Part shown: piece by piece, positions 9,222 to 17,788 of the stretch
How the letters are laid out: the number at the start of each line of letters is the position of its first letter
How positions within the stretch are numbered: the first letter of the stretch is position 1
DNA from: Candidatus Zhuqueibacterota bacterium
Lineage (GTDB): Bacteria; Zhuqueibacterota; Zhuqueibacteria; Residuimicrobiales; Krinioviventaceae
DNA length: 64,000 nucleotides
Direction: 5' to 3'
Assembly: GCA_016928775.1 (NCBI GenBank)
Contig: JAFGKD010000124.1
Span: 1 to 64,000 of the forward strand
Translations under genes and position numbers: made by a program
The notes under the pieces: model-generated
Databases searched by the model: none
What the model saw: the letters and a program-made list of their open reading frames with translations, nothing else
Told to the model about the DNA's origin: nothing

Positions 9222-9231
9222 GTATTGGACA

Positions 9232-10233
9232 TTACAGGACATAATCCCGAAAATCATTTAACGCCTTCATATAGTTGGCGCGTTCAAAAACAGCCGGTTC
9301 GGCGACTGATTTTTGGCTCATACTCCCTTTGAGGATGCCCAGTGATTCATACTCTTTTTCTTCAAGCCAAATCTCCATACCACGCAAAACCGTCTTCAGA
9401 TAGTCCGGACCATTTTTTAGCAAAGCGGCGCACATTTGCGCGACATCGGCGCCGGCGGCGATCATCTTGAGCGCATCCATGGCCGTATGAACACCGGTTG
9501 TGCCGGCCAGGCTGGCATTGATCCTGCCATACAAAATAGCTACCCAGCGCAGCGGCAATCGTAAATCATTTGACGTACTGAGCACGACGCCGGGTGTCAC
9601 CTCGAGATTTTCCAGGTCGAGGTCCGGTTGATAAAAACGGTTGAACAGCACCAGTGCATCGGCGCCATCATCGTCCAGCTCTTTTGCCATACGCGCTATT
9701 GAGCTGAAAAACGGGCTCAATTTGAGGGCCACCGGAATGCTGACATTTGATTTGACCGCATTCAGGATAACGCGATATTGATTTTCGACCTGCCGGCTTT
9801 CCTGGTTGGCGTCCGTTGCCAAAAAGTAGACATTCAGCTCGAGAGCATCGGCGCCAGCTTCCTGCATCTTTTTGGAAAAATTTATCCAGCCGCCACTCGA
9901 CACACCATTCAGGCTGGCGATAATCGGAATATTTGTCGCTTCCTTGGCGTGCCGGATGTGCTCGAGATATTCATCCGGCCCCATATTATAGTCATCATGC
10001 TCGGGAAAATAGTCCAGGGCTTCGGCAAAACTGTCGGTGCCACGATCCAAAAAATAGGCGAGCTCTTCCTGCTCAAAGGTTAGCTGCTCTTCGAACAGCG
10101 AGTACAAGACAATAGCCGATGCCCCGGCGTCCTCCAGTTTTTTAATGCCGTCCAAATTTTTCGACAAAGGAGAAGCGGATGGCACTATCGGGTTTTTGAG
10201 TTTCAAGCCCATATAGTTCGTTGTCATATCCAT
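9232..10233 (-). CDS. Dihydroorotate dehydrogenase-like FMN protein
   Basis: A 333-residue TIM-barrel flavoprotein of the dihydroorotate/dihydropyrimidine dehydrogenase superfamily. The N-terminus (TTNYMGLKLKNPIVPSASPL) and the block VALKLSPFFSSIARMAKELD, ending in DALVLFNRFYQPDLDL, are typical of the 'DHOD-like' group found in Bacteroidota and Chlorobiota. The start is set at the ATG at 10233, which has GGGGAC about eight bases upstream; an ATG at 10248 lacks a ribosome binding site. It lies just downstream of nifJ, a pairing that suggests an electron-transfer partner or a ferredoxin-linked oxidoreductase rather than pyrimidine synthesis, where pyrD would be expected beside pyr genes. The actual substrate is unknown. 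Confidence 0.8.
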   Translation of the reverse strand: MDMTTNYMGLKLKNPIVPSASPLSKNLDGIKKLEDAGASAIVLYSLFEEQLTFEQEELAYFLDRGTDSFAEALDYFPEHDDYNMGPDEYLEHIRHAKEATNIPIIASLNGVSSGGWINFSKKMQEAGADALELNVYFLATDANQESRQVENQYRVILNAVKSNVSIPVALKLSPFFSSIARMAKELDDDGADALVLFNRFYQPDLDLENLEVTPGVVLSTSNDLRLPLRWVAILYGRINASLAGTTGVHTAMDALKMIAAGADVAQMCAALLKNGPDYLKTVLRGMEIWLEEKEYESLGILKGSMSQKSVAEPAVFERANYMKALNDFRDYVL

Positions 10234-10271
10234 AATGAGTGTCCCCATTATTTAAATTTACACATGAAATA

Positions 10272-10290
10272 CGGCGCAGTTTATGCGCCG
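10272..10290 (-). other. Intercistronic hairpin between nifJ and the DHOD-like gene
   Basis: CGGCGCA (10272-10278) and TGCGCCG (10284-10290) form a perfect seven-pair GC-rich hairpin with a five-base loop. No clear U-tract follows on either strand. It could protect the 3' end of nifJ mRNA or attenuate read-through into the downstream gene. Confidence 0.5.
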
Positions 10291-10308
10291 CATGTTGTTC
10301 TCTGTTAA

Positions 10309-13300
10309 TTATTCTTCATCAGCAAAGTTCATATTGGCCCATTGCTCATACAATTTCCAGCGCGTTTTAACCTCGGCTTGCGCCTTGTTGATCAACATTT
10401 TCGCGCGTTCAGGTTTCGATTTGGTCAGCATCTTGAAACGCGTCTCGCCATAGGCGAAATCCTCAAATTTGATGCTCGGCGCTTTCGAATCCAGTTTGAG
10501 CGGATTTTGACCTTGTTCTGCCAAAATCGGATTATAGCGAAAGAGTGGAAAGTGACCGCATTCCACCGCTTTCTTTTGCTCCTCCAGTCCCTTGGCCATA
10601 TTGATGCCATGCGCAATGCAGTGCGAATAGGCGATGATAATACTCGGGCCATCGTATGCATCGGCCTCTAACATGGCGCGCACAACGCCGATATCACTGT
10701 ATCCCATGGCGACGCGAGCGACATAGATATTGCCGTAGGTCATAAAGATCATACCCATGTCTTTTTTGGGCAGTGGCTTGCCGCCTGCCGCGAATTTGGC
10801 AACAGCGCCGAGTGGCGTGGATTTTGACATCTGTCCACCGGTGTTCGAGTACACCTCTGTATCCAGAACAAGGACGTTGACATTGCGGCCAGAGGCAAGA
10901 ACATGATCCAGGCCACCATACCCAATATCGTACGCCCAGCCGTCGCCACCGAGTACCCAGACACTCTTTTTCACAAGATAATCGGCGACGGAAAGCAGTT
11001 GTTTCGCCTCTTGTGATTTATTATTGGCGAGTTTGTCCTTTAACCGGGCAACACGCTCGCGTTGATCGTATAGACCGGCTTCGGTCGATTGATCGGCTTC
11101 CAAAAGACCTCTGACAAGCTCATCGCCCAAATCAGAGGCTAACTGTGTGACCAACTCTTTGGCGAATTCATTAAACTTGTCAAAAGTCAAACGATACCCC
11201 ATGCCAAACTCGGCGTTATCTTCGAACAAAGAGTTTGACCAGGTGGGTCCCCGACCGTTATTATCTTTGGTATATGGAAAAGTCGGCAGATTGCCACCGT
11301 AGATGGATGAACAGCCGGTCGCATTGGCGATGATCATGCGGTCGCCGAACAATTGCGATAACAATTTGACGTATGGTGTCTCTCCGCAACCGGCACACGC
11401 GCCGGAATATTCGAATAATGGCCGCAGGAATTGTGAGCCTTTCACACTATGCACCTTGACTTCACGACGATCCATATCGGGTATCTCGTTCAGGAAAAAC
11501 CGGTAATTTTCGCGTTCCTGAAGACGTATGGGAGGCTGCGGCACCATATTGATGGCTTTTTTGCCGACCTCTTTTTTATTCTTTGCCGGGCATGCTTCGA
11601 CACAGAGTGTGCAGCCGGTGCAATCCTCCGGCGCCACCTGGATGGTGTACTTGCTGCCTTCCGGGAAATCGCGACCGCGCGCATCCGTTGATTTAAAGGT
11701 CGCCGGTGCTCTATCCAGCAAAGATGGGTCGTACACTTTGTGCCGAATGGCGGCATGCGGACAAACCATAACACATTTGCCGCACTGAATACAGACCTCC
11801 GGGTCCCATTCCGGGATTTCCAGGGCAATGTTTCGTTTTTCATATTGGGTCGTCGCAGTATCAAATGTGCCATCCTCGGTGAATGCACTGACCGGAATTT
11901 CATCGCCTTTTCGCAAGGCGATCTTGGCGACAACATTCGTCACAAATTCCGGCGAATCTGGCGGAACAATAGGTGGCATCTCCATTGTGCTGGTGACATG
12001 GCCCGGCACTTTGACCTCATGCAGATGCGCAAGCGTTTGATCGACCGCATTAAAGTTCATTTGCACGATACGGTCACCTTTTTTTCCATAGGTTTTTTTA
12101 ATCGTGTCTTTGATGTATGCTATCGCTTCATCTTTGGGCAGAACGCCGGAGATCGCAAAGAAACAGGTCTGCATAATCGTATTGATTCGTACTCCCATGC
12201 CGGTTTTTTTTCCTACGTCGTACGCATCAATAACGTAAAATTTGATATTCTTTTTGATGATTTCTTCCTGATAAGCTTTTGGCAGAGCATCCCAGGCTTC
12301 TTCGGGTTTTGACAAGGTGTTCAGCAGAAATGTTGCGCCGTCCACAGCTTTCTCAAGGACATTGAACTTTTCGAGCAAAAACTGCTGGTGACACGCGATA
12401 AAATTGGCTTTGGTGATGAGATAGGTGGAATGAATTTCACGCGGACCAAAGCGCAAATGTGATACCGTCACAGCACCAGCTTTTTTCGAGTCGTATTCAA
12501 AATAGCCCTGCGCGTAGTATTCGGTTTCTTCACCAATGATTTTGATCGAGTTTTTATTGGCGCCAACCGTGCCGTCCGAACCCAGGCCGTAAAACATGGA
12601 GCGGTTCACATCATCCGCTTCGGTCGACATGTCGGGATCCCACGGAAGGCTGGTGCCGGTGACATCATCGTGAATGCCGACGGTAAAGTGATTTTTCGGC
12701 TTTTCTTGCGTCAGGTTGTCAAAGACCGAAATGACCATAGCCGGCGTGAACTCTTTCGAGGACAAACCGTATCGCCCGCCGACAACTTTGGGCCAGCGGT
12801 CAAAAGAACACCAGTTATTCTCCATGCCCTCGCCAATAGCATTACGGACATCCAGGTACAGCGGTTCGCCAATGGCACCCGGCTCCTTGGTTCGATCCAG
12901 CGTCGCGATGACTTTCACGCTCGGCGGGATGGCTTTGGCAAAACGCTCGACCGAAAAAGGACGATAAAGACGAACTTTGATCATACCAACTTTTTCACCC
13001 TTGTCGACCAGATATTCAACAGCTTCCTGAGCAGCTTCAGCACCCGAGCCCATGAGGATGATGATGCGTTCAGCGTCCGGTGCCCCCACGTAATCGAATA
13101 AATGATAACTACGGCCAACAACATCGGCAAATTTGTCCATTGCGTTTTGAACGATATCCGCAGCTTTTGCGTAGTAAGGATTAATCGTTTCGCGTGCCTG
13201 AAAAAAGATGTCCGGATTCTGGGCTGTGCCACGAAGTTTTGGACGATCCGGTGACAAACCACGCTGACGATGAGCAAGCACCAGATCGTTATCAATCATC

Positions 13301-13878
13301 GCTCTCATATCATCCATGGTCAATTCTTCAATTCGTTGCACCTCATGTGATGAGCGAAAGCCGTCAAAAAAATGAATAAAAGGAACTCGAGCTTCCAGCG
13401 AGGCGGCAGTGGCGATGAGGGCGAAATCCATGATCTCCTGAATCGAGTTGGATGCCAAAAGGCCCCATCCGGTTGAACGCACAGCCATCACATCACTATG
13501 ATCGCCAAAGATGGACAATGCGTGCGTGGCCACGGTTCGCGCCGAAACATGAAAAACTGTCGGCGTGAGCTCGCCGGCGATTTTGAACATATTGGGAATC
13601 ATCAATAACAAACCCTGGGAAGCGGTAAAAGTTGTCGTCAAGGCACCGGTTTGCAAAGCGCCATGGGCAGCGCCGGATGCGCCACCTTCACTTTGCATCT
13701 CGACAACTTGCGGGATCGTGCCCCAAATATTTTTCTGACCGAGTGCCGAATAAGCATCGGCCCATTCACCCATCGATGAGGACGGGGTAATGGGGTAAAT
13801 CGCGATCACCTCATTCACCTTGTGGGCGACATAGGCGGCAGCTTCGTTGCCGTCTATGGTGACCATTTTTCTTGACAT
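10309..13878 (-). CDS. nifJ: Pyruvate:ferredoxin (flavodoxin) oxidoreductase, single-chain
   Basis: A 1189-residue cytoplasmic enzyme that decarboxylates pyruvate to acetyl-CoA and CO2 and reduces ferredoxin. Domain order: N-terminal pyrimidine-binding domain (YPITPSSSMGEWAD), CoA and linker domains, a two-cluster ferredoxin domain with CIQCGKCVMVCP (about 695) and CTGCTLCVEACP (about 750), and the C-terminal TPP domain with GDGWAYDIGYGGLDH and NTGGQMSKSTP. The start is the ATG at 13878 with GGAGG just upstream; an upstream extension of the frame to 14013 has no support. A TATAAT-like -10 lies at 13981-13986 on this strand. The length equals that of fused PFORs from Desulfovibrio and Chlorobium types. 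Confidence 0.96.
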   Translation of the reverse strand: MSRKMVTIDGNEAAAYVAHKVNEVIAIYPITPSSSMGEWADAYSALGQKNIWGTIPQVVEMQSEGGASGAAHGALQTGALTTTFTASQGLLLMIPNMFKIAGELTPTVFHVSARTVATHALSIFGDHSDVMAVRSTGWGLLASNSIQEIMDFALIATAASLEARVPFIHFFDGFRSSHEVQRIEELTMDDMRAMIDNDLVLAHRQRGLSPDRPKLRGTAQNPDIFFQARETINPYYAKAADIVQNAMDKFADVVGRSYHLFDYVGAPDAERIIILMGSGAEAAQEAVEYLVDKGEKVGMIKVRLYRPFSVERFAKAIPPSVKVIATLDRTKEPGAIGEPLYLDVRNAIGEGMENNWCSFDRWPKVVGGRYGLSSKEFTPAMVISVFDNLTQEKPKNHFTVGIHDDVTGTSLPWDPDMSTEADDVNRSMFYGLGSDGTVGANKNSIKIIGEETEYYAQGYFEYDSKKAGAVTVSHLRFGPREIHSTYLITKANFIACHQQFLLEKFNVLEKAVDGATFLLNTLSKPEEAWDALPKAYQEEIIKKNIKFYVIDAYDVGKKTGMGVRINTIMQTCFFAISGVLPKDEAIAYIKDTIKKTYGKKGDRIVQMNFNAVDQTLAHLHEVKVPGHVTSTMEMPPIVPPDSPEFVTNVVAKIALRKGDEIPVSAFTEDGTFDTATTQYEKRNIALEIPEWDPEVCIQCGKCVMVCPHAAIRHKVYDPSLLDRAPATFKSTDARGRDFPEGSKYTIQVAPEDCTGCTLCVEACPAKNKKEVGKKAINMVPQPPIRLQERENYRFFLNEIPDMDRREVKVHSVKGSQFLRPLFEYSGACAGCGETPYVKLLSQLFGDRMIIANATGCSSIYGGNLPTFPYTKDNNGRGPTWSNSLFEDNAEFGMGYRLTFDKFNEFAKELVTQLASDLGDELVRGLLEADQSTEAGLYDQRERVARLKDKLANNKSQEAKQLLSVADYLVKKSVWVLGGDGWAYDIGYGGLDHVLASGRNVNVLVLDTEVYSNTGGQMSKSTPLGAVAKFAAGGKPLPKKDMGMIFMTYGNIYVARVAMGYSDIGVVRAMLEADAYDGPSIIIAYSHCIAHGINMAKGLEEQKKAVECGHFPLFRYNPILAEQGQNPLKLDSKAPSIKFEDFAYGETRFKMLTKSKPERAKMLINKAQAEVKTRWKLYEQWANMNFADEE

Positions 13879-14239
13879 TACAATCCTCCGAATATTTATA
13901 GCTTTAATCAGATATACGTCTTTTAACGGAATTATATGGGGTAAATAAACTTCATCACAAAGGTGGTGTGAGAGGTTTATATTATACAGCGCCCAACTTA
14001 ACAAAAATTCCACAGAATTGCAAGGTCTTTCAGAAATGGAGTCGGTTCAATTCATGTAAAATAATGTATGCTCACTGTTGGATCAATGCCAGAGTACACA
14101 GACGCTGTTGAAAAATGAAAAACTCCCTACCTTCAACGCGATTGCATTTGACGCGGTTGGGCGAATAATTTGAATCCTTTGTTCTGTCGACCCATCTCAT
14201 TTACAATATAAAACCAAAATGTAAATAAAGGTATTGACA
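13879..14239. other. Divergent promoter region between nifJ and the osmC-like gene
   Basis: No gene is visible. The nifJ side holds its GGAGG ribosome binding site, about 100 bases of AT-rich leader and a TATAAT on the minus strand (13981-13986). A small inverted repeat TCACA-N7-TGTGA lies just downstream of that -10, near 13955-13972. The other side holds the candidate promoter at 14179-14207. Confidence 0.45.
14179..14207 (+). promoter_or_regulatory. Candidate sigma-70 promoter for the osmC-like gene
   Basis: TTGTTC (14179-14184), a 17-base spacer and TACAAT (14202-14207), about 33 bases before the ATG at 14240. The match is moderate; no operator is evident. Confidence 0.45.
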
Positions 14240-14620
14240 ATGAATTTAAAAGTTAAATTTCCGGGTGGTTTGGCAGTGAATGCCGAATATGGCCCTTTTA
14301 ATATACCAACCAATCAGGATGGTACAGCGCCGCCGCCATTTGCATTATTTCTGGCATCGATTGGCACCTGCGCAGGTATTTATGTGCTTGGATTTTGTCA
14401 GCAGCGCGGTTTGCCGATGGACGGCCTCGAGATCAATCAAATTATGGAGACGGATCCAATTACCCGCATGATAAAAAAAATTAAACTCGACATACACATG
14501 CCCGCCGGTTTTCCGGAGAAATATAAAGAAGCGATCATTCGATCAGCCGACCAGTGTGCGGTGAAAAAACATATGGTATCACCGCCGGAATTTGAAATCA
14601 ATACGATTATTCCTTCCTAA
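14240..14620 (+). CDS. OsmC/Ohr-family protein
   Basis: A 126-residue OsmC-like protein. The two hallmark cysteines are present: one in IGTCAGIYVLGFCQQRG (first Cys near residue 48) and one in SADQCAVKKH (about residue 107). In characterised members these two cysteines reduce organic hydroperoxides. The ATG at 14240 is preferred over a TTG two codons upstream, with AAAGGT upstream as a weak ribosome binding site. It is monocistronic, and a hairpin GGCTCCA/TGGAGCC (14635-14657) without a T-tract follows. It could be peroxidatic or one of the OsmC proteins of unknown substrate; YhfA-like members share this size. Confidence 0.8.
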   Translation: MNLKVKFPGGLAVNAEYGPFNIPTNQDGTAPPPFALFLASIGTCAGIYVLGFCQQRGLPMDGLEINQIMETDPITRMIKKIKLDIHMPAGFPEKYKEAIIRSADQCAVKKHMVSPPEFEINTIIPS

Positions 14621-14764
14621 CCTGTCTCCGATCAGGCTCCATTTATCTGGTGGAGCCCCATTGCTTCAAGACAGTTGTCGGTCTGGAGGTACAAAAAATT
14701 AAAATAAAAAACTCTCAAATCCATAAGGACTTTGTTTATTTGCTTGTATCAATAAATCTTTATC

Positions 14765-15036
14765 CACATCAAAAAGATCCGTGTAATCCATAGACCAATG
14801 TCCGCGGATTGCACGAATTTACACGGATTAAAAATCATTTTCAAATCATATTGATCCGGATAATCCGTGACATCTTGACTTTTTAGCAAGATTTTGATAT
14901 AAATACTTTACAACAAAGCTGCGGCAATCCGTGTCATCCGTGTAATCAGCGGACCATTTTGGTTGCGGCCCTTGACCGCGCTGGGAAAATCTGTGGCTCA
15001 TAAACTTTGCAAAAAACAGTTTTGTTACTTTGTTGT
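14765..15036. repeat. Dispersed ATCCGTG repeat cluster, copy 2
   Basis: Repeated forms of ATCCGTG/CACGGAT occur in both orientations: ATCCGTGTAATCC near 14777, CACGGATT near 14822, ATCCGTGACATC near 14861, and ATCCGTGTCATCCGTGTAATC near 14926-14947. The last 50 bases (14984-15035) resemble the right end of the window (63945-64000), sharing the order GGAAAATC(C/T)GTGGCTCATA, then an ACTTT, an AAAAAAC and a GTTTT block. Confidence 0.6.
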
Positions 15037-15083
15037 ACGGATACAATCGCCCATGATATGCATCTGGGCGTAGTACAAAGCAT

Positions 15084-15111
15084 AAGACAGTAAAAATTTT
15101 CTGTCTTTTTT
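15084..15111 (+). terminator. Terminator-like hairpin downstream of repeat block
   Basis: AAGACAG (15084-15090), loop TAAAAATTTT, CTGTCTT (15101-15107) followed by more T residues. The nearest plus-strand gene ends 460 bp upstream, so it may end a transcript of the repeat region or shield ferritin from read-through. Confidence 0.5.
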
Positions 15112-15214
15112 CCATTATTTTTTTATATTATACCCAGCAGGTAATGAATCAAATAGTTGTTTTTACTATCTAATAAATAAAACCTGAACATGAAAAAATG
15201 GAGGATACAGCATC

Positions 15215-15730
15215 ATGATTTCGCAAGCAATGGAAAAAGCCATCAACACTCAGATTAATAAAGAGCTCTACTCAGCCTATTACTACGCCGCCATGGCAGC
15301 CTATCTGGACAACGAAGGATTTGAAGGCATGGCTAACTTTATGAAAGCACAAGCCCATGAAGAAACCGAGCATGCGCAAAAATTTTATGACTATATAAAC
15401 GAGCAAGGCGGTCGCGTGATCCTGGGCGCCATCGATCAGCCTCCTGTCGATTATGATAGCCCCAAACAGATTTTTGAATTGGCTTTGAAACATGAAAAAT
15501 ACGTCACGAGTCTCATCCATGAGCTGGTCACCCTGGCGCTCGAAGAAAAAGACTATGCGACCAAAGCCTTCCTGGATTGGTTTGTCACCGAGCAGGTGGA
15601 AGAAGAAGCAACGATGGAAAGCATTTTGAATAAATTTAAAATCATCGGCGATAGCGGTCATGCTCTATATATGCTCGACGCCAAATTAGGAGAGCGTGCA
15701 CCGGCGACCGCGGCAGAAGATGATGATTAA
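15215..15730 (+). CDS. ftnA: Ferritin (non-heme, FtnA type)
   Basis: A 171-residue four-helix-bundle iron-storage protein that would assemble into a 24-mer cage and oxidise Fe(II). The diiron centre residues are all present at standard positions: E17, Y24, E50, H53, E94, Q127, and E130 as a further nearby ligand (block DWFVTEQVEEEA). The short acidic tail after residue 160 (ending EDDD) is normal for bacterial ferritins. No bacterioferritin heme methionine is apparent. A GGAGG ribosome binding site lies just before ATG 15215, and the AT-rich upstream region has no evident Fur box. It is a single-gene unit. Confidence 0.95.
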   Translation: MISQAMEKAINTQINKELYSAYYYAAMAAYLDNEGFEGMANFMKAQAHEETEHAQKFYDYINEQGGRVILGAIDQPPVDYDSPKQIFELALKHEKYVTSLIHELVTLALEEKDYATKAFLDWFVTEQVEEEATMESILNKFKIIGDSGHALYMLDAKLGERAPATAAEDDD

Positions 15731-15753
15731 GCAAATCGCTTGCTATATTTTAC

Positions 15754-15782
15754 TTGAAATTAACCCAATTTTATAGTATATA
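15754..15782 (+). promoter_or_regulatory. Candidate promoter of the ECF sigma gene
   Basis: TTGAAA (15754-15759), a 17-base spacer and TATATA (15777-15782), about 135 bases before the sigma-factor start. It is a housekeeping-type promoter; no copy of a distinct ECF-type promoter motif is obvious. Confidence 0.4.
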
Positions 15783-15922
15783 TAATAAAGTATCGAGTGA
15801 GATATAATCACTGCCATCAAAGTAACTTGTTCGACAAGCTTTTGTTCAGTTTTACGATTCGGAGAAATCTTTTGAACCGTACCCAAAATCAAAGACAACA
15901 TAAAAGTTGGGGGAAATATTAG

Positions 15923-16498
15923 GTGGCAGATTTCATGCAAAAAACAAAGGATTTTGAAGCTATCGCTTTTCAATTCATGGATTCGCTCTATAGCACGGCT
16001 CTGCGATTCACACGAAACACTGAAGAGGCTGAAGACCTCGTTCAGGATACATATTTGCGGGCTTATCGATTTTTCGACAAGTTTCAAGAGGGAACCAATT
16101 TTAAAGCGTGGATTTTTAAAATCCTGACAAATACGTTCATCAACAAGTACCGGAAAAAGGCACGCACACCCCAGCAGGTACAACTTGATAAAGTTGCCTA
16201 TGGCCTGGAGAATGAAGAGCCTCCGGAACATGTTGGCGAATGGACTGGTTTTGATGAATCCAAATACGACGAGTTATTTGACGATGATATCACCTCGGCA
16301 TTATCGCAACTTTCGGAAGAATTCCGAATGGTTGTTCTGCTGGCAGATATCGAGGGCTTTTCTTACAAAGAAATTGCCGAAATTATCGGAAGACCAAGCG
16401 GAACAGTGATGAGTCGTCTGTTTCGAGGACGACGCATGCTGCAACGCATTTTGGACAAATACGCTCGTCGGGAAGGATATATCAGCCAGACAGTTTGA
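15923..16498 (+). CDS. RNA polymerase sigma factor, ECF (sigma-70 family)
   Basis: A 191-residue two-domain sigma factor. Region 2 spans about 15-85 (SLYSTALRFTRNTEEAEDLV, then DTYLRAYRFFDKF with FKAWIFKILTNTFINKYR); region 4 spans about 128-180 (LSEEFRMVVLLADIEGFSYK and IAEIIGRPSGTVMSRLFRGR), ending in a helix-turn-helix. The acidic linker (about 95-125) is long. The start is GTG 15923 after GGGGGA; an ATG at 15935 with AGGTGG upstream is equally plausible. It belongs to the RpoE/SigH-like ECF group. No anti-sigma gene (zinc-binding anti-sigma or transmembrane) is adjacent, since a terminator follows directly, so control must be encoded elsewhere. Confidence 0.92.
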   Translation: MADFMQKTKDFEAIAFQFMDSLYSTALRFTRNTEEAEDLVQDTYLRAYRFFDKFQEGTNFKAWIFKILTNTFINKYRKKARTPQQVQLDKVAYGLENEEPPEHVGEWTGFDESKYDELFDDDITSALSQLSEEFRMVVLLADIEGFSYKEIAEIIGRPSGTVMSRLFRGRRMLQRILDKYARREGYISQTV

Positions 16499-16523
16499 AA
16501 GCGTTATTCTCCTGTTCGATGTA

Positions 16524-16554
16524 AAAAGCCTCGGTTTCCAATCGAGGCTTTTTT
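16524..16554. terminator. Bidirectional intrinsic terminator
   Basis: AAAAGCCTCG (16524-16533), nine-base loop, CGAGGCTTTTTT (16543-16554). It separates the sigma-factor gene (+) from the end of the long minus-strand gene string. Confidence 0.9.
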
Positions 16555-16575
16555 ATTGAATTCAATATACAGTCA

Positions 16576-17751
16576 TCAAAATGCAATCGCGGCATCAATT
16601 TCAAAGAGAAGGTCCACACGGCACACATCGGCCACCATAAAAACAGCGGGCAAATCAGTCACATCAAGCTCGTTCGCCACGTCCCAATAGAGATCAATAT
16701 CTCGCTCATCTTTGAGAAAAACCGTAGCTTCATTTATATCCTGCAAACTGGCTCCTTCCTTTTCAATCAGGGCCTTGACCACACTGAACGTCTTGCGTAT
16801 TTGCGCACGCATATCGTCGATGTGAACAGTTTTGCCGTGCTCATCTATTGAAGCGGTTCCCGAGAGCAGAATGTGAGTAACATCTGCCTCTTTTAATGTC
16901 ACAGCACGGGAGAAAGCCGAGCCATAGCGATAAGGGGACATTTGCTGCACACCCGTCGTTTGCGCGATGCTGATATTTTTTGAATTCGGGGCCACAGCAA
17001 AGACATCCATCACGCTGACGGCACCCAATGGATTTTCGCCTAAAATACCGGTGCTCGCCGGCAAGTAGATTTGTTCCGCTTCCCGATTCTCCTTTTCTGA
17101 CAAGCCCAGGAGGCCAAACTCGGTGAAACGGGCATTTCGAGCACGATTAAACTCGCCATACCAATCGAGTATCCTGGACAAATAAATCCAGGTGCGCAAA
17201 ACATTTTTAAAGCTCAATCCCTCCTTCTTCAAGATTTCCTGGGCTCGGTCAAACATATCACACGCCTGATGGTAGCGATCTGAGCCGGCGTTGCTCCCAT
17301 AAATATTTTGCAGCATTCGAAAAGAGGCACCATTACGCGTCCATCCTCGGCCCACAGCTCTATCTTGCTCAAAAATAGTCCAAATTTTATCAGAGCTGTG
17401 TTCGGGCTTGTAGGCGCGCAACTGAATGCCAGCCAGTCCCCGCCCTGCAACGGGATTCCCCTGAATAAATGTATAGGGTGACGCCCCAGGAAGACCAAGT
17501 GATCCCAAAACTTGCTCGCGCGCCATGAGTATACTCTGTTCAAACTCCAGACTGGCGAAAATACGCTCGTGCACAATCTGAAAGCCACTGTCTTGTAAAA
17601 GGTTCATCAATTCGCGATAAATGTGCTCGGTTAATAAAGAGACATCAATCGCACAGTCGGTTACCGTGGCCGAGATATAGGCCTGGTTGCCTCCCAATAG
17701 AGTTGAATAAACTTTAAAATATTGATACGACCGAACTATCCTGTTGTTCAT
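16576..17751 (-). CDS. Rid (YjgF/YER057c/UK114) superfamily protein, long form
   Basis: A 391-residue protein whose last 120-150 residues look like a Rid domain (AFSRAVTLKEADVTHILLSG, then VVKALIEKEGASLQDINEAT and a terminal VADVCRVDLLFEIDAAIAF). The Arg of the terminal VCRVDLLFEID segment corresponds in position to the substrate-carboxylate Arg of RidA. The N-terminal 230 residues resemble the extended Rid proteins often named chorismatase/FkbO-like or 'pteridine-dependent deoxygenase-like', with AYKPEHSSDKIWTIF and AQEILKKEGLSFKNVLRTWI as an internal second Rid-like half. The start is the ATG at 17751; upstream frame to 17943 would overlap the PD40 gene. It is the last gene of the minus string. 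Reaction uncertain. Confidence 0.65.
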   Translation of the reverse strand: MNNRIVRSYQYFKVYSTLLGGNQAYISATVTDCAIDVSLLTEHIYRELMNLLQDSGFQIVHERIFASLEFEQSILMAREQVLGSLGLPGASPYTFIQGNPVAGRGLAGIQLRAYKPEHSSDKIWTIFEQDRAVGRGWTRNGASFRMLQNIYGSNAGSDRYHQACDMFDRAQEILKKEGLSFKNVLRTWIYLSRILDWYGEFNRARNARFTEFGLLGLSEKENREAEQIYLPASTGILGENPLGAVSVMDVFAVAPNSKNISIAQTTGVQQMSPYRYGSAFSRAVTLKEADVTHILLSGTASIDEHGKTVHIDDMRAQIRKTFSVVKALIEKEGASLQDINEATVFLKDERDIDLYWDVANELDVTDLPAVFMVADVCRVDLLFEIDAAIAF

Positions 17752-17788
17752 GCGTGCACCTGTTCTCCTCTCTGTCGTCGCGTCAGTA

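Larger units (their letters stand above)
14621..15214. other. Long spacer with repeat block and terminator-like hairpin
   Basis: A 594-bp spacer without a credible gene. It holds the GGCTCCA/TGGAGCC hairpin (14635-14657), a cluster of ATCCGTG-type words (about 14765-15035), a terminator-like hairpin (15084-15111) and an AT-rich stretch (about 15111-15190) that probably contains the ferritin promoter. A minus-strand open frame across the repeats (14846-15115) is judged spurious. Confidence 0.6.

Noticed and set aside
11740-12312. 190-codon open frame opposite nifJ
   Set aside because: Antisense to a conserved enzyme; explained by codon bias of the real gene.
13955-13972. TCACA-N7-TGTGA inverted repeat in the nifJ leader
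   Set aside because: Orientation is opposite to CRP or Rex half-sites, and five-base arms are expected by chance in AT-rich leaders.
14846-15115. 89-codon minus-strand frame in the repeat spacer
   Set aside because: It is built from ATCCGTG repeat words and shows no protein-like pattern or ribosome binding site.
15743-16231. 162-codon minus-strand frame opposite the sigma factor
   Set aside because: Antisense to the ECF sigma region 2; no ribosome binding site.
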